A stretch of 62,069 nucleotides of DNA from Candidatus Zhuqueibacterota bacterium (GCA_022616415.1 JAKEEU010000401.1:1-62069); one strand, 5' to 3'. Counted from the first letter of the stretch, positions 8,187 through 17,329 are shown. Program-made: numbers and translations. The notes: a model not told the origin generated them from the sequence alone.

Positions 8187-9384
8187 TTACGATAAATGCG
8201 GGCAGGTCTTCCGATACGGCTCGTCACCCAAGTATTGGCGCCACTCTTCCGGTGTTAAGTTGCGATTCAGACGAGAGCATGTCGCAACGTCAGTACTTTT
8301 TTACCGTTATGGGCTTTACATATACGAGCTGTATTGTCACTACTTGCAGTCGCCAAATATTTTTCATTAGAACTAAACGCGATATCTTCAACGAAAGACT
8401 TGTGTTCTATTCTTGCAATTTCGCGCCGATCCGTAGTTTCCCAAATAACTGCTGTATAATCATTGCTTGCTATTGCCAAATATTTACCATCGGGGCTAAA
8501 TGAAATAGCCTGTATTCGATCTTTATGGTATACACGACCAACTTCAAGTTTCAGTCGTCCATCGGTTACTTCCCAAATCCGTACAATTTTGTCTTTGCTC
8601 GCAGTTGCGAAATATCGACCATCCGGGCTAAATGCTATATGTAGTACTCGATGAGTGTGGGGTATCTTAGTGATTTCTCGACCGGATATTGCTTCACAAA
8701 TTCGCGGATCGTCACTCCAGCATGCCGTGGCAAGGTATTTTCCATCTAGACTAAAAGTGACAGCGGTCACCTGACTATTATGTTTTATGCAGCAGACGGA
8801 ACGCGGCAGCAGAGCTAATCCACGACGTAGGCTTTGCTCCGCTTCAACAGAGGCGAAACGTTTCATAGATTCCACAGCAAGTAACACGCTACGAGGCAAT
8901 AGATTTGCATGCTCATTTCTGATCAATTCGGATTGTGCAGCCAATTGACGTGCGAGAGTTTTTTCGTATAGATCTTTGAGTCGTTGAACTTCTTGCGCTT
9001 CCCATTGTTGGCTGGCCTGAACATACTGTTGCTGGAGCAACGTTGGTTTGGGTTCTTTATTAGCGCCGGATTGCGCCAGCCATTGCACTGCATTTTGCAA
9101 ATCCAGGCCGCGCAACAAAAGGCTGTCATTATGCTCTTTGCTCTCCCATTCCCTGGCGCGCGTGAGTAAACGTGTATGCTCCTGACGATGGAATCCGGAC
9201 TGACAATGAAAACAAACGTGTTTGCCTCTTCAATCGCGCCATAAATTTCCTTCAACCAATCCGCAGCGGGTGGAATGTCCTTCCAATCCACCCAACTGTC
9301 GCGGTTATGTTTGACAAGCGCTTCATCAAGGCGACGCACGAAGTCTTTGTCCTTGCGTGAGTAGGAAATGAAAACGTCGGTCAT
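8187..9384 (-). pseudogene. Decayed TIR-WD40 repeat protein
   Basis: The remnant passes through all three minus-strand frames. Frame 1 (9384 to about 9190) starts MTDVFISYSRKDKDF and holds the first half of a TIR domain, ending at FVFIVSPDS. Frame 2 (about 9192 to 8267) resumes in the linker typical of these proteins (EHTRLLTRAREWESKEHNDS, then LLLRGLDLQNAVQWLAQ) and has about four WD40 units (FSPDGKYLAIASNDYTAVIW and similar). Frame 3 (about 8280 to 8187) has the characteristic tail LTPEEWRQYLGDEPYRKTCP before a stop. The second half of the TIR domain is missing. The family is a TIR effector-type protein implicated in signalling or defence. As it stands it cannot make the full protein. Confidence 0.85.
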
Positions 9385-9431
9385 ATCATCAGAGAGATTG
9401 AAAATCTTAGATGACGATTTTTCCTTCGGTT

Positions 9432-10949
9432 TTACCTCATCAACAACAGCGACGACAGCGGGAGGGTGACGATGCGAGGGTCGAGTACCGTGACGTCATC
9501 CGTCAGCGTAACGAGAATGCCGAACGGCGCGTTGTAAACCGCCTTTTCGAGAAAGAACCGCATTCCCTTCGTGTCGCGCAGCCAGTCGATCTGCTGACGA
9601 TATTTGACTTCCAGTGGAATGCGATGCTCGCCGACGGTCAATATGAAATCCACTTCCGGCTCGACGCTGCTGCGGTGCGGGTGCCAGGCGATATCGAGGC
9701 TGGGAATGCTGTGCAGATAATAGCCGATGATGCTTTCGGCGATGCGCCCGGCGAGATCACTGAGATGCGGCGAGCGCTGCAAATCTTCCGGCGTAAGCGG
9801 AATGACTTCTTGCAACCAACTGGCACGCAGAGCGTGATCGCATAAACAGATTTTAGCGTAGCCTTTTTGTTTTTTGCGGCGAATTTCCAGCGGCTCGACC
9901 AAACGGATGAGCAGGGCATCATCGAGCAAATTACGATAAGTCAAAACCTGCTGCCAGGTATAATCCGTCCCCAGGGCCCAACGCAAATCGGGGATAAACG
10001 CCGAGGGCCCGGCCTCTTCGCCAATATAGCGGCAGCTAATCCGGAAAATCTCTTCGAGCAAGCTCGGATCCCTTTTGCGGCCGTGTGTACTCTTGCGAAG
10101 ATCGTGATGAATCACTCGGCGAATCACCGTCTCATTCAGTTGATCGGCAATTTCTTCCCACGGACGGTCGGCACGAACTTGGGCTATAGGATAACCGCCG
10201 CGTTCGGAGAATGCCGCAAAGGCGCGATCGCGCAGCTCGCGATATTTGTGGCCGTGCTCGCGCAGGCTTTCCCAAAATTCTTTTTCTTTGAGATGCTTGA
10301 TGCCATTGAAAGGCAGCAGCGCCGGAATTTCACCCCAGCCGCGCAGCTCGGCAATCTCGCGCAGCAGCAGCGTGCCCATGTCCAACGTGGTGATGCGTCC
10401 GGCCAAACTGTCGCGCCCGGCTTCGATGCGCAGCGCCGAACTTCCCGTGAGCAACACGCGCACGCGGTGATGATCCACCAAAGCTTTGAGTTGTGGTGAC
10501 CAGTCCGGGAGGTTTTGCGCTTCGTCGAAAAAGATGTAGACCGGCTCCCCTTTGTTTGCGTATTCGTTGAATCTGGCGCCAAGAATACGATGCTCAAACC
10601 AGCGGCATAACGAGAGTATAGGATCAGCAACACCTTTTAAAGATGGAATGGCATCGAACTGCACCTGAAAAATTCTTTTGGGATCGATTTTTTCGGCATA
10701 AAGTAGATGATGGATGAGATGTTCTTTTAGAGTGGTTTTGCCGACTTGACGAGGGCCACGCAACGCCAAAATAGGAGCGAGTCCGTCTTTGAGTCTTTGC
10801 AAAGCCGGCTCAAACAACCAACGCCGAAGCGATGGCAATTGCGGCATCGCAATGTTCTGCCACCACAGATTGGTGTCCAATAGATAATTTTCTACAGCCT
10901 TCGGCAATGACACGGCAGAAGCGATTTGTTCTAATTCGATGTTTTTCAT
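9432..10949 (-). CDS. AAA ATPase with DUF4143-type nuclease-like C-terminus
   Basis: Protein of 505 residues of the widespread AAA_14/DUF4143 family, whose role is unproven. The Walker A motif GPRQVGKTT is at 65-73, Walker B VYIFFDEAQNLP ends near 148, and a sensor-like VLLTGSSALRI follows. The C-terminal part holds EVDFILTVGEHRIPLEVKYR, which matches the D...ExK core of restriction-endonuclease-like folds. The ATG follows an AGGAAG site. Such genes are often strain-variable and sit next to defence or mobile genes. Here the neighbour is the broken TIR-WD40 gene. Confidence 0.88.
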   Translation of the reverse strand: MKNIELEQIASAVSLPKAVENYLLDTNLWWQNIAMPQLPSLRRWLFEPALQRLKDGLAPILALRGPRQVGKTTLKEHLIHHLLYAEKIDPKRIFQVQFDAIPSLKGVADPILSLCRWFEHRILGARFNEYANKGEPVYIFFDEAQNLPDWSPQLKALVDHHRVRVLLTGSSALRIEAGRDSLAGRITTLDMGTLLLREIAELRGWGEIPALLPFNGIKHLKEKEFWESLREHGHKYRELRDRAFAAFSERGGYPIAQVRADRPWEEIADQLNETVIRRVIHHDLRKSTHGRKRDPSLLEEIFRISCRYIGEEAGPSAFIPDLRWALGTDYTWQQVLTYRNLLDDALLIRLVEPLEIRRKKQKGYAKICLCDHALRASWLQEVIPLTPEDLQRSPHLSDLAGRIAESIIGYYLHSIPSLDIAWHPHRSSVEPEVDFILTVGEHRIPLEVKYRQQIDWLRDTKGMRFFLEKAVYNAPFGILVTLTDDVTVLDPRIVTLPLSSLLLMR

Positions 10950-11106
10950 ATCGACTCACTTCCTCGCAGCTTTACACCCTGCCTGCTAATTGGACCCAAT
11001 CCATTATTTTACCTATTCAAAGATAATTATTTCGCTGCTGCCAAACAAGCGTTTTATAAAAGATGGTTTTGCAATGCTTCAAGCGTCGTCCTCCAAGAAT
11101 CCGACT

Positions 11107-12225
11107 TCACACTCGCTTCTCCACCCTCGTCCACAACTGCCCGCAGGCGGCGTCGATGTCGTCGCCTTTGCTCCAGCGCAGCGTGACGGCGTTGGGGCCC
11201 TGACGCACGCAAGCGAGAAAGGCCTCGATGCGCTCGAAGCTCGGCCGATTGAAGAGAATTGAGGGTTGTGAATCGTGAGCCGATTCTTGCAAATTGACGA
11301 TGGGATTGTATGGAATGAGATTGATCTTGCATGGAATGCCGCGCGTCAAATTCTTCAGCCGTTCGGCATCGGCGAGCGCGTCGTTGACACCGTCAAGAAG
11401 AATATATTCGAACGTGACGCGCTGTTTGGCTTGGCGGGTGTATTGCCGCGCTGCTTGCATGAGGATGGCAATCGAATATTTGCGGTTGATCGGCATAATC
11501 CGGTTGCGCACCTCGTCCGTGGTGGCGTTGAGCGAGATCGCCAGCCGGAATTTGTGACCTTCCTTCGTAAAGCGCTCGATCTTGGGAACCAACCCGCTGG
11601 TTGAGATGACGATGCGGCGCTGAGCCAGATTCGGCCCCTCGTCGTCGGCGAGCAGATAACACGCTTTGATCAGCGCGTCGTAATTCAGCATCGGCTCGCC
11701 CATGCCCATCACCACGACGTTGGTGATCGGGCTTTCGCTCATCCGCCGCACGGTTAAAACCTGATCGACGATTTCTCCCGCCGTCAAATTGCGCAGTAAG
11801 CCCATCAGACCGGTTGCGCAAAACTTGCAATCCACCGGACAGCCGACTTGCGATGAGATGCACAGCGTGTGGCGGCTTGGCCGGTTGTCCCGATTTTTCT
11901 TTTTAGATTTTAAAGGAAAGTCGGGATCTTCGTGCATCAAAACGCTTTCGATGTGCAAGCCGTCGGCGAGACGAAAGAGATACTTCTCCGCGTCGCGGCG
12001 GTGAGAAGTTTGGCGAGTGACTAAAGTGAGCGCCTCGAGCGCGGCCACTTCTTGCAAGCGCTGGCGCAACGGCTTGGCGAGATCGGTAATCTCGTCAAAG
12101 CTTGCAGCGGCTTTGCCGTAGATCCAGCGAAAGAGCTGTTTGGCGTGAAACGGTTGCTCGCCGATGCCGGTGAAGAAAGCAACCAATTCCTCGCGGTCGA
12201 GGCCTTTTAGGTTTTGTTTTGGCAT
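11107..12225 (-). CDS. rlmN: Dual-specificity RNA methyltransferase RlmN
   Basis: Radical-SAM enzyme of 372 residues that methylates C2 of A2503 in 23S rRNA and A37 of some tRNAs. The iron-sulfur cluster motif CPVDCKFC gives cysteines 129, 133 and 136. GMGEPMLNYD is the SAM-binding GGE-like region. The two mechanistic cysteines are present: one before the cluster (C122, in LCISSQVGC) and one in DIDAACGQL (C361). A short basic insert (about residues 107-117) is slightly unusual. It is divergent from TonB receptor 1. Confidence 0.96.
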   Translation of the reverse strand: MPKQNLKGLDREELVAFFTGIGEQPFHAKQLFRWIYGKAAASFDEITDLAKPLRQRLQEVAALEALTLVTRQTSHRRDAEKYLFRLADGLHIESVLMHEDPDFPLKSKKKNRDNRPSRHTLCISSQVGCPVDCKFCATGLMGLLRNLTAGEIVDQVLTVRRMSESPITNVVVMGMGEPMLNYDALIKACYLLADDEGPNLAQRRIVISTSGLVPKIERFTKEGHKFRLAISLNATTDEVRNRIMPINRKYSIAILMQAARQYTRQAKQRVTFEYILLDGVNDALADAERLKNLTRGIPCKINLIPYNPIVNLQESAHDSQPSILFNRPSFERIEAFLACVRQGPNAVTLRWSKGDDIDAACGQLWTRVEKRV

Positions 12226-12537
12226 ATAGATTTAAACGAAAATCATTGGCTTTGCGTCCAATATACGCCAAAACCGAGAGAAGTGCAAGCGTTTCCTGGA
12301 CATTTTGACGCCATTGTTCCGGGGTTTTTATTGGAAAAAACTTCTTGCGCCTTGAAAAAAAATTTGGCAAATTGTCATTCGCCGTCGCTCAAAATCTCAT
12401 TGAGTTGGTGGGATAAAATAAATTGGCTATTTTGATCTCTACCGATCCTATGAAGCAACGTTTTATAGGAATGGCCAACTTGTTCTATCCTGCCATAATC
12501 ACCATGAACTGATCACCATTTTTCAAGGAGGAAAAGC
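12226..12537. other. Intergenic region between rlmN and TonB receptor 1
   Basis: A 312-base divergent intergenic region with no gene that I can support. It must hold the promoters of rlmN and of the TonB receptor. Just before the receptor start there is an excellent Shine-Dalgarno AAGGAGG. I could not assign -33/-7 boxes with confidence. A weak CCTAT...ATAGG hairpin is present near 12448-12470. Confidence 0.4.
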
Positions 12538-15429
12538 ATGTTACTGTGTCGAAGCCTATGGCTGAAAATGGGCCTGGCTGCCGGTTTGCTGCTAGGAGTA
12601 GATGCAAGCACCGCATGGGCGCAAACGGCAACCCTGCGCGGCAAAGTGACCGACGCCCAAACCGGCGAAGCCTTGCCGCAAGCCAACGTTCAGATCACCG
12701 CGGCAGGGGTGCAAACCGGGGGCGCATCGAATCTTGACGGGGAATACGAAGTGTCGAACCTAGCCGCCGGCGAGTACACCGTCATCGTCTCGTATGTCGG
12801 ATATGAAAGAAGAGTCATTAATAATATCACGGTCAAAGCCGGCGAGACCAAAGTGATGAATGTGGCCCTGACCGGAACCGGCGTGCTGCTCAATCCGGTG
12901 GTGATCAGCGCCTCGCGCCGCCAGGAAAAAGCGCTCGAAGCGCCGGCAGCGATCACCGTCTTGGAAGCGCCGCAAATCCGCGGACGAGCCGTTACGACGG
13001 CGACGGATTATTTGCGCGGCCTGCCCGCGGTCGACGTTGCCACCAACGGCATCGCGCAGAGCAACGTCGTCGTGCGCGGCTTCAACAACATTTTCTCCAC
13101 CGCCCTGCTCTCGCTCACCGACAATCGCTACGTCGCCGTCCCGTCGCTGCGCCTCAATGCGTATAACTTCATTCCGCTCACCGGCGAGGACATTGCGCGC
13201 ATCGAAGTGGTTTCCGGGCCCGGCGCGGCGTTGTATGGCCCCAACAGCGCCGCCGGCGTCATGCACATTATCACCAAATCCCCGTTTGAATCTGAAGGAA
13301 CGAGCATCAGCGTTGGCGGCGGCGGCCGTGATTTTTTCAATTTTGCCCGCAAAGACGACCTCACGCCCAGCGATCTGAATCATCCGAACGGCCGCGTCGG
13401 CGCGAGCAATATCTATATGGCTTCCTTTCGCCACGCACAAATTTTGAGCGACAAAGCGGCGTTCAAAGTTTCCGGCCAATATTATCGCGGCCGCGACTGG
13501 CAGGATTATTACGGCTTTATCGGCTTGCCGAAGCAAATCACGCGTTTTCGCATTACCGCCGACGGCATCGTCCAAGTGGGTGGTCCGGTTCCCAATACGC
13601 CGAATTTCGACGTCGAGAAAATCGCCGGCGAGGCGCGCTTCGACCTGCGCCTGAATAACGATGCCTCCTTGATTTTCAACGCCGGCTACAATCGCGGCGA
13701 CCAGATCGAGCTGACTGGCCTTGGCCCGGCGCAGGCCGATGGTTGGGCTTATCTCTACGGGCAGGCGCGCTTCAATTATAAAAATCTTTTTTTGCAGGGT
13801 TTCGTCAATGCCAGCGACGCCGGCGGCACCTACATTTTGAATACCGGCCAGTTGATCGAAGACAACTCGAAGGTCATCGCCGGCCAGGCTCAGCATAGTG
13901 TCACGCTGGCGCTGCGCCAGCGTTTCACGTATGGCTTGGACGCCATTCTCACCCGGCCGGACACCAAAGGCAGCATCAATGGCCGCAACGAGGACAATGA
14001 CAATATCAATGAATTTGGCGTGTACCTGCAATCGGAAACCAAAGTTTTATCCAAGCTCGACGTGGTGGCGGCGGCGCGCATCGACGACCATAATCATATT
14101 GAAGACCCGGTGTTCTCGCCGCGCGCTGCTCTCGTTTTCAAGCCCGCTTCGAATCACACGTTGCGGGCCACTTACAACCGCGCTTTCAGCACGCCGAGCA
14201 CCAACAATTTGTTTTTAGATATTTTGCTGGCGCGCACGCCGCTCTTCGACGTCCGGACTTACGGCGTCCCCAACACCGGCTACAACTTCAGCTTCAGCAA
14301 CGGCCGGCCGCAAATGGTTTCGCGATTTTACACGCCCGGCGTTTATGTCGATTCGGATGTCATCAATCCGTTGTGGCCCGGCATTCACGAATACTTGAGC
14401 CAGATCGCCCAAGATCCGGAAGCGCTCAAACAATTGCCGCCGCCGTTCAACGTATTGACGCCAGCCCAGGCACAAATCATCGTCGGCATCCTGCCGCAAC
14501 GACTGACCGCCGGCCCGGTGCCAAGCATATTTAAACGGCTCGACCTCGTCGCTGCTCAAACCGGCAGCTCCGATCCGTTCATTCCGGTCGAGGTTTCCAG
14601 CGTGCAGAATATCAAGCCGATCAAGCCGACCATCCACAACAACTTTGAATTGGGTTACAAAGGCATCATCAGCCAAAAGTTGCTTGTAACCGTTGACATA
14701 TACCATACGAAGATCAGAGATTTTGTCGGCCCCTTGAAAGTTGAAACGCCGAACGTTTTTGCGAACGGCGACAGCTTGAGCACCGTCCTCGCCGCGCAAT
14801 TGGCGGCCGATCCGCAAGCAGTCGCAACATTGCAACAATTCGGCTTAACGCCGGAGGTTTTTGCGGGAGTATTTGCCGGTTTCTTGCAGGGAATTCCCCT
14901 CGGCATCATCTCGCCACAGGAGCTTAAAAACGGCGCAGAAGTCATGCAGACCTACCGCAATTTCGGCCAGGTCTCGCTCAACGGCATGGACGTCAGCCTG
15001 AGTTTTTTTGCCGGCCCCCAATGGACGTTTTCCGGCAACTATTCGTTTGTCACCAAGCACGGCTTGAATATCTTCAAAAGGCCCAATCGCGTGTTCGTCC
15101 GCAATCTCGACGGCATCGCCAACCTGGCGCTCAATGCTCCCGGCAACAAAGCGGCGCTGTCGATTCAATATCGCGCGATCGATCGCGGCTACGATTTCGA
15201 GCTGCGCGGCCGCTACGTCGACGGCTTCCCCATGGAATCCGGCGCTTACGCGGGCGAAATTCAAACGTACACCATCTTCGATCTCAATTTTGGCTGGGAT
15301 TTGCCGTTCTCCAAAAACACGCGCTTCGCGCTCAACGTGCAGAATATGTTCGACAAAAAGCACCTCGAGTTCATCGGCGCGCCGATTTTGGGAAGGCTGA
15401 TGATGGCGCGGCTCACGCAGACGTTTTGA
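12538..15429 (+). CDS. TonB-dependent outer-membrane receptor 1
   Basis: Outer-membrane transporter of 963 residues for energised uptake of an unknown ligand. The signal peptide ends at about residue 29 (AWAQ). A carboxypeptidase-regulatory-like domain spans about 30-115 (GKVTDAQTGEALPQANVQI, YVGYERRV). The plug spans about 120-255, with VVSGPGAALYGPNSAAGVMHI, and the beta-barrel runs to a C-terminal phenylalanine (RLTQTF). No SusD-like partner is adjacent, so it is not an obvious SusCD pair. It is a close paralogue of the receptor at 30667-33591; N-terminal and plug blocks are almost the same and the barrel loops differ, which suggests different ligands. A terminator follows at 15456. Confidence 0.94.
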   Translation: MLLCRSLWLKMGLAAGLLLGVDASTAWAQTATLRGKVTDAQTGEALPQANVQITAAGVQTGGASNLDGEYEVSNLAAGEYTVIVSYVGYERRVINNITVKAGETKVMNVALTGTGVLLNPVVISASRRQEKALEAPAAITVLEAPQIRGRAVTTATDYLRGLPAVDVATNGIAQSNVVVRGFNNIFSTALLSLTDNRYVAVPSLRLNAYNFIPLTGEDIARIEVVSGPGAALYGPNSAAGVMHIITKSPFESEGTSISVGGGGRDFFNFARKDDLTPSDLNHPNGRVGASNIYMASFRHAQILSDKAAFKVSGQYYRGRDWQDYYGFIGLPKQITRFRITADGIVQVGGPVPNTPNFDVEKIAGEARFDLRLNNDASLIFNAGYNRGDQIELTGLGPAQADGWAYLYGQARFNYKNLFLQGFVNASDAGGTYILNTGQLIEDNSKVIAGQAQHSVTLALRQRFTYGLDAILTRPDTKGSINGRNEDNDNINEFGVYLQSETKVLSKLDVVAAARIDDHNHIEDPVFSPRAALVFKPASNHTLRATYNRAFSTPSTNNLFLDILLARTPLFDVRTYGVPNTGYNFSFSNGRPQMVSRFYTPGVYVDSDVINPLWPGIHEYLSQIAQDPEALKQLPPPFNVLTPAQAQIIVGILPQRLTAGPVPSIFKRLDLVAAQTGSSDPFIPVEVSSVQNIKPIKPTIHNNFELGYKGIISQKLLVTVDIYHTKIRDFVGPLKVETPNVFANGDSLSTVLAAQLAADPQAVATLQQFGLTPEVFAGVFAGFLQGIPLGIISPQELKNGAEVMQTYRNFGQVSLNGMDVSLSFFAGPQWTFSGNYSFVTKHGLNIFKRPNRVFVRNLDGIANLALNAPGNKAALSIQYRAIDRGYDFELRGRYVDGFPMESGAYAGEIQTYTIFDLNFGWDLPFSKNTRFALNVQNMFDKKHLEFIGAPILGRLMMARLTQTF

Positions 15430-15455
15430 ACATTGTCATGTGATTTGATTTCAAG

Positions 15456-15489
15456 CCCGGCGGGTGCGGCAGCGCTCGCCGGGTTTTTT
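15456..15489 (+). terminator. Rho-independent terminator of TonB receptor 1
   Basis: Stem CCCGGCG / CGCCGGG with loop GGTGCGGCAGCGCT, followed by six T. It lies 27 bases after the receptor stop. The loop word GGGTGCGGCAG is shared with the terminator of the second receptor at 30601-30638. Confidence 0.9.
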
Positions 15490-15552
15490 GTTTCGCCCCG
15501 TCAAAATGGATAACCCGGCGAATTGTCGTTTTTTGAATTTAAAAGAATGGCG

Positions 15553-15596
15553 CCAGCGGATAGATTAAGCCCAACTGATAAAAACATCCGTTGGTG
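15553..15596. repeat. CCAACGGAT palindrome family, copy 1 (degenerate)
   Basis: CCAGCGGATAGATTAAGCCC then CCAACTGAT and ATCCGTTGG. It shares the order of words with the copies at 25896-25977 and 50920-50977, but its outer right arm is lost. The surrounding 15490-15742 contains no gene I can support. Confidence 0.65.
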
Positions 15597-15742
15597 GCAT
15601 AATACTTTTTCTAAATTTTTTCAGCTAATGCGTTTGAAGAAAAGCGGGGAGAAAGATATTGGGGGAAACAAATCACTTCGGGTCGAAACCAATTCCCATG
15701 CTTTACGCATGGCGAGATGTCGTTGTGTAAAAAGCTTCGTTT

Positions 15743-15832
15743 TTATTTCTCCGGCTTATCGTGGCGGGTGAGAAACGCGATTGTACCGAAAAAAAGAATC
15801 AAAAGAACACTCATAAAAACCAGATTTTCCAT
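15743..15832 (-). CDS. Single-span membrane microprotein, 29 residues (copy 3)
   Basis: Tiny open frame with the SD AAGGGGAA 6 bases before the ATG. It begins MENLVF, has one hydrophobic span (about residues 4-21) and ends TRHDKPEK. The first six and last fourteen residues (GTIAFLTRHDKPEK) are identical to those of the microprotein at 15972-16061, and the substitutions in between are conservative (I/L/V), as expected for purifying selection on a membrane helix. It is the last of four small minus-strand frames. Function unknown; single-span proteins of this size are often subunits or regulators of larger membrane complexes (family-level knowledge). Confidence 0.6.
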   Translation of the reverse strand: MENLVFMSVLLILFFGTIAFLTRHDKPEK

Positions 15833-15867
15833 GTTCTATTCCCCTTGCTTTCCAAAGAAAAAGCGCT

Positions 15868-15963
15868 TTAGTTTTTCTCCTGCGGTTTTTTATCCCGAGT
15901 TAAAATGGCGACTAAAGTAAAAATAATAGCAATAATTCCGCCGACGATGACTGTGACTTCCAT
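15868..15963 (-). CDS. Single-span membrane microprotein, 31 residues (copy 2, diverged)
   Basis: Starts MEVTVIVGG, has one hydrophobic span (about residues 4-20), and ends LTRDKKPQEKN. The pattern ME, hydrophobic span, A-x-L-T-R, D-K, P, E-K matches the two 29-residue neighbours, so it looks like a diverged paralogue. Its ATG begins 8 bases after the stop of the preceding microprotein, so translational coupling is likely. The ribosome-binding site is weak (GTGAATAGG). It has no recognised domain. Confidence 0.55.
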   Translation of the reverse strand: MEVTVIVGGIIAIIFTLVAILTRDKKPQEKN

Positions 15964-15971
15964 AGGCCTAT

Positions 15972-16061
15972 TCACTTTTCTGGCTTATCATGGCGCGTCA
16001 GAAACGCAATCGTGCCAAAAAATAGCACCAAAACTATGCCAACAAAAACCAAATTTTCCAT
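15972..16061 (-). CDS. Single-span membrane microprotein, 29 residues (copy 1)
   Basis: Starts MENLVFVG, one hydrophobic span (about residues 4-21), basic and acidic tail TRHDKPEK. The ATG begins one base after the stop of the 66-residue gene upstream, and the SD AAAGGTGAG lies inside the end of that gene. Spacing and paralogy with the frames at 15868 and 15743 support real genes. I do not recognise the family. Confidence 0.6.
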   Translation of the reverse strand: MENLVFVGIVLVLFFGTIAFLTRHDKPEK

Positions 16062-16062
16062 G

Positions 16063-16263
16063 TTACTCACCTTTCTTTCTTAAATAGACAGCAAGGACAA
16101 CAAGTATGATATACACAACCAAGCTAATACCTGAAAGCATCAATTTAAAATGCCCGCCAAGAAACCCTCCAATAACTACACCTCCCAAATCAACTGCAGC
16201 CGCCTCTTTACAAACATCGGATAATGTCGAGTATTGCGCTTTCGTCAATTTTATACCGGGCAA
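16063..16263 (-). CDS. Small two-span membrane protein heading the microprotein cluster
   Basis: Up to 66 residues. An N-terminal amphipathic part (LTKAQYSTLSDVCKEAAAVD) is followed by a Gly-rich hydrophobic stretch (GGVVIGGFLGG) and a strong membrane span (SLVVYIILVVLAVYL), ending in RKKGE. The start is uncertain. A TTG at 16263 touches the SD GAGGAGG directly, and a second in-frame TTG at 16248 lies 15 bases from it; neither spacing is ideal. Its stop is one base before the next microprotein ATG. Function unknown. Confidence 0.6.
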   Translation of the reverse strand: MPGIKLTKAQYSTLSDVCKEAAAVDLGGVVIGGFLGGHFKLMLSGISLVVYIILVVLAVYLRKKGE

Positions 16264-16333
16264 CCTCCTCAGTTTCTACACGGAAGGTAACAAAGATTTT
16301 GGCAAAAGTCAATTCAAATTTCCACTGACGACC

Positions 16334-17173
16334 TCATACGCTTCCCGCATCTTCTCGCGCTCGCGCCAACAAATCCGCCAGGCCAAAACGCGCTGCCATC
16401 TGTTCGAGATAAGCAAAATCCAGATTCTCACCTTGCACTTTGAGCACGCCAAGCACATCGCGCCACTGCTTTTCGGAAACTTCACCGCCTTTTCGGAACC
16501 AGTGGAGTTTGGCCAAAATCACATCTTCGGCAGTGGCCAACCAAATCTCACCCGTGCCTATATCTCTGCGCTGCCGCCGGGCAAATGCAGCAAGCTCCAT
16601 TTCGTCTTCGTCTGAAATCGGATAAAGATCGATTTTATAAGCCGTGTCAATGTGAATGATATTGAAAGCATATCTACGGGTCAAGGAATCCTGAACCACA
16701 TCTTCACTTACCACAAAGTCGAATTCAAAAGCTTTTACAAATTTTTTAATGTGAACGGGCAGAATGCGAATGACGATGTCTGCATCTTTGGTGAAGCGCT
16801 CTTCTCCGTGAACAATGCTTGCAACTGCACCGCCGATGTAATAAGGAATTTTTAGCTCATCAAAGCGTTTGGCGACTAAAGCGATGATTTGCGCTTCGTT
16901 CAACATGCTTGCCTCCGAATTGAAAGTGCCTTCACGAGTAAAGAAAATTTTATCAGCCATTTCCCGGCCAAGCCGGCGAATGTTGAGCCGATGTCGAAGC
17001 TCGCGTTCACTTGCCTGAGGATATCGCGATCGCAGATCGCTAAATATAAGCCGTTTCGCTAAATCCCGTAGACCCACCAAACTCATCAGTTTTTGCGCCG
17101 GCGTGCGTTTCCGCAGGAGTCCGATCAATACGGCTTCCATCTCCGGCGAGGTATCTTCCGCTAATGTTCGCAT
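16334..17173 (-). CDS. Antitoxin-like domain fused to a nucleotidyltransferase
   Basis: Protein of 279 residues with two parts. Residues 1-80 (PAQKLMSLVGLRDLAKRLIF, YPQASERELRHRL) match the small helical proteins that are usually encoded as a separate gene before a nucleotidyltransferase. Residues 90-279 are the nucleotidyltransferase, with GGAVASIVHG at 114-123 and the acidic pair D130/D132 (KDADIVIR), then D174-type residues in the IDLYP stretch. Inside the gene, the ATG for residue 90 (16906) has a perfect GGAGG five bases upstream, so a free nucleotidyltransferase may also be made. The likely function is a toxin-antitoxin or substrate-modifying NTase, by analogy with AbiEii-like and Rv0078A/B-like pairs (inference). 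Confidence 0.8.
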   Translation of the reverse strand: MRTLAEDTSPEMEAVLIGLLRKRTPAQKLMSLVGLRDLAKRLIFSDLRSRYPQASERELRHRLNIRRLGREMADKIFFTREGTFNSEASMLNEAQIIALVAKRFDELKIPYYIGGAVASIVHGEERFTKDADIVIRILPVHIKKFVKAFEFDFVVSEDVVQDSLTRRYAFNIIHIDTAYKIDLYPISDEDEMELAAFARRQRRDIGTGEIWLATAEDVILAKLHWFRKGGEVSEKQWRDVLGVLKVQGENLDFAYLEQMAARFGLADLLARAREDAGSV

Positions 17174-17329
17174 TTTCGCAAATATTCGGTTTGGGGTTCA
17201 CTGAGTTTTGAAGTCTTAATGGTTACAGTTCAACTCAGGCTTGGTTCGTCAAAAAGATACAAGATTGGTGTGGATTTTACAAGCAAATTTTTTAGATTAT
17301 ACCATGAAGACAATAAAACGGAGCCCCTA

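Noticed and set aside
12760..14031. 423-codon minus-strand frame opposite TonB receptor 1.
   Set aside because: It lies entirely within a well-supported gene; such frames arise from the codon bias of the sense strand. No domain is visible.
15523..15771. 82-codon plus-strand frame over the CCAACGGAT repeat.
   Set aside because: Part of the peptide only reflects the repeat (DRLSPTDK, as in the 50.9 kb copy) and it overlaps the microprotein frames on the other strand.
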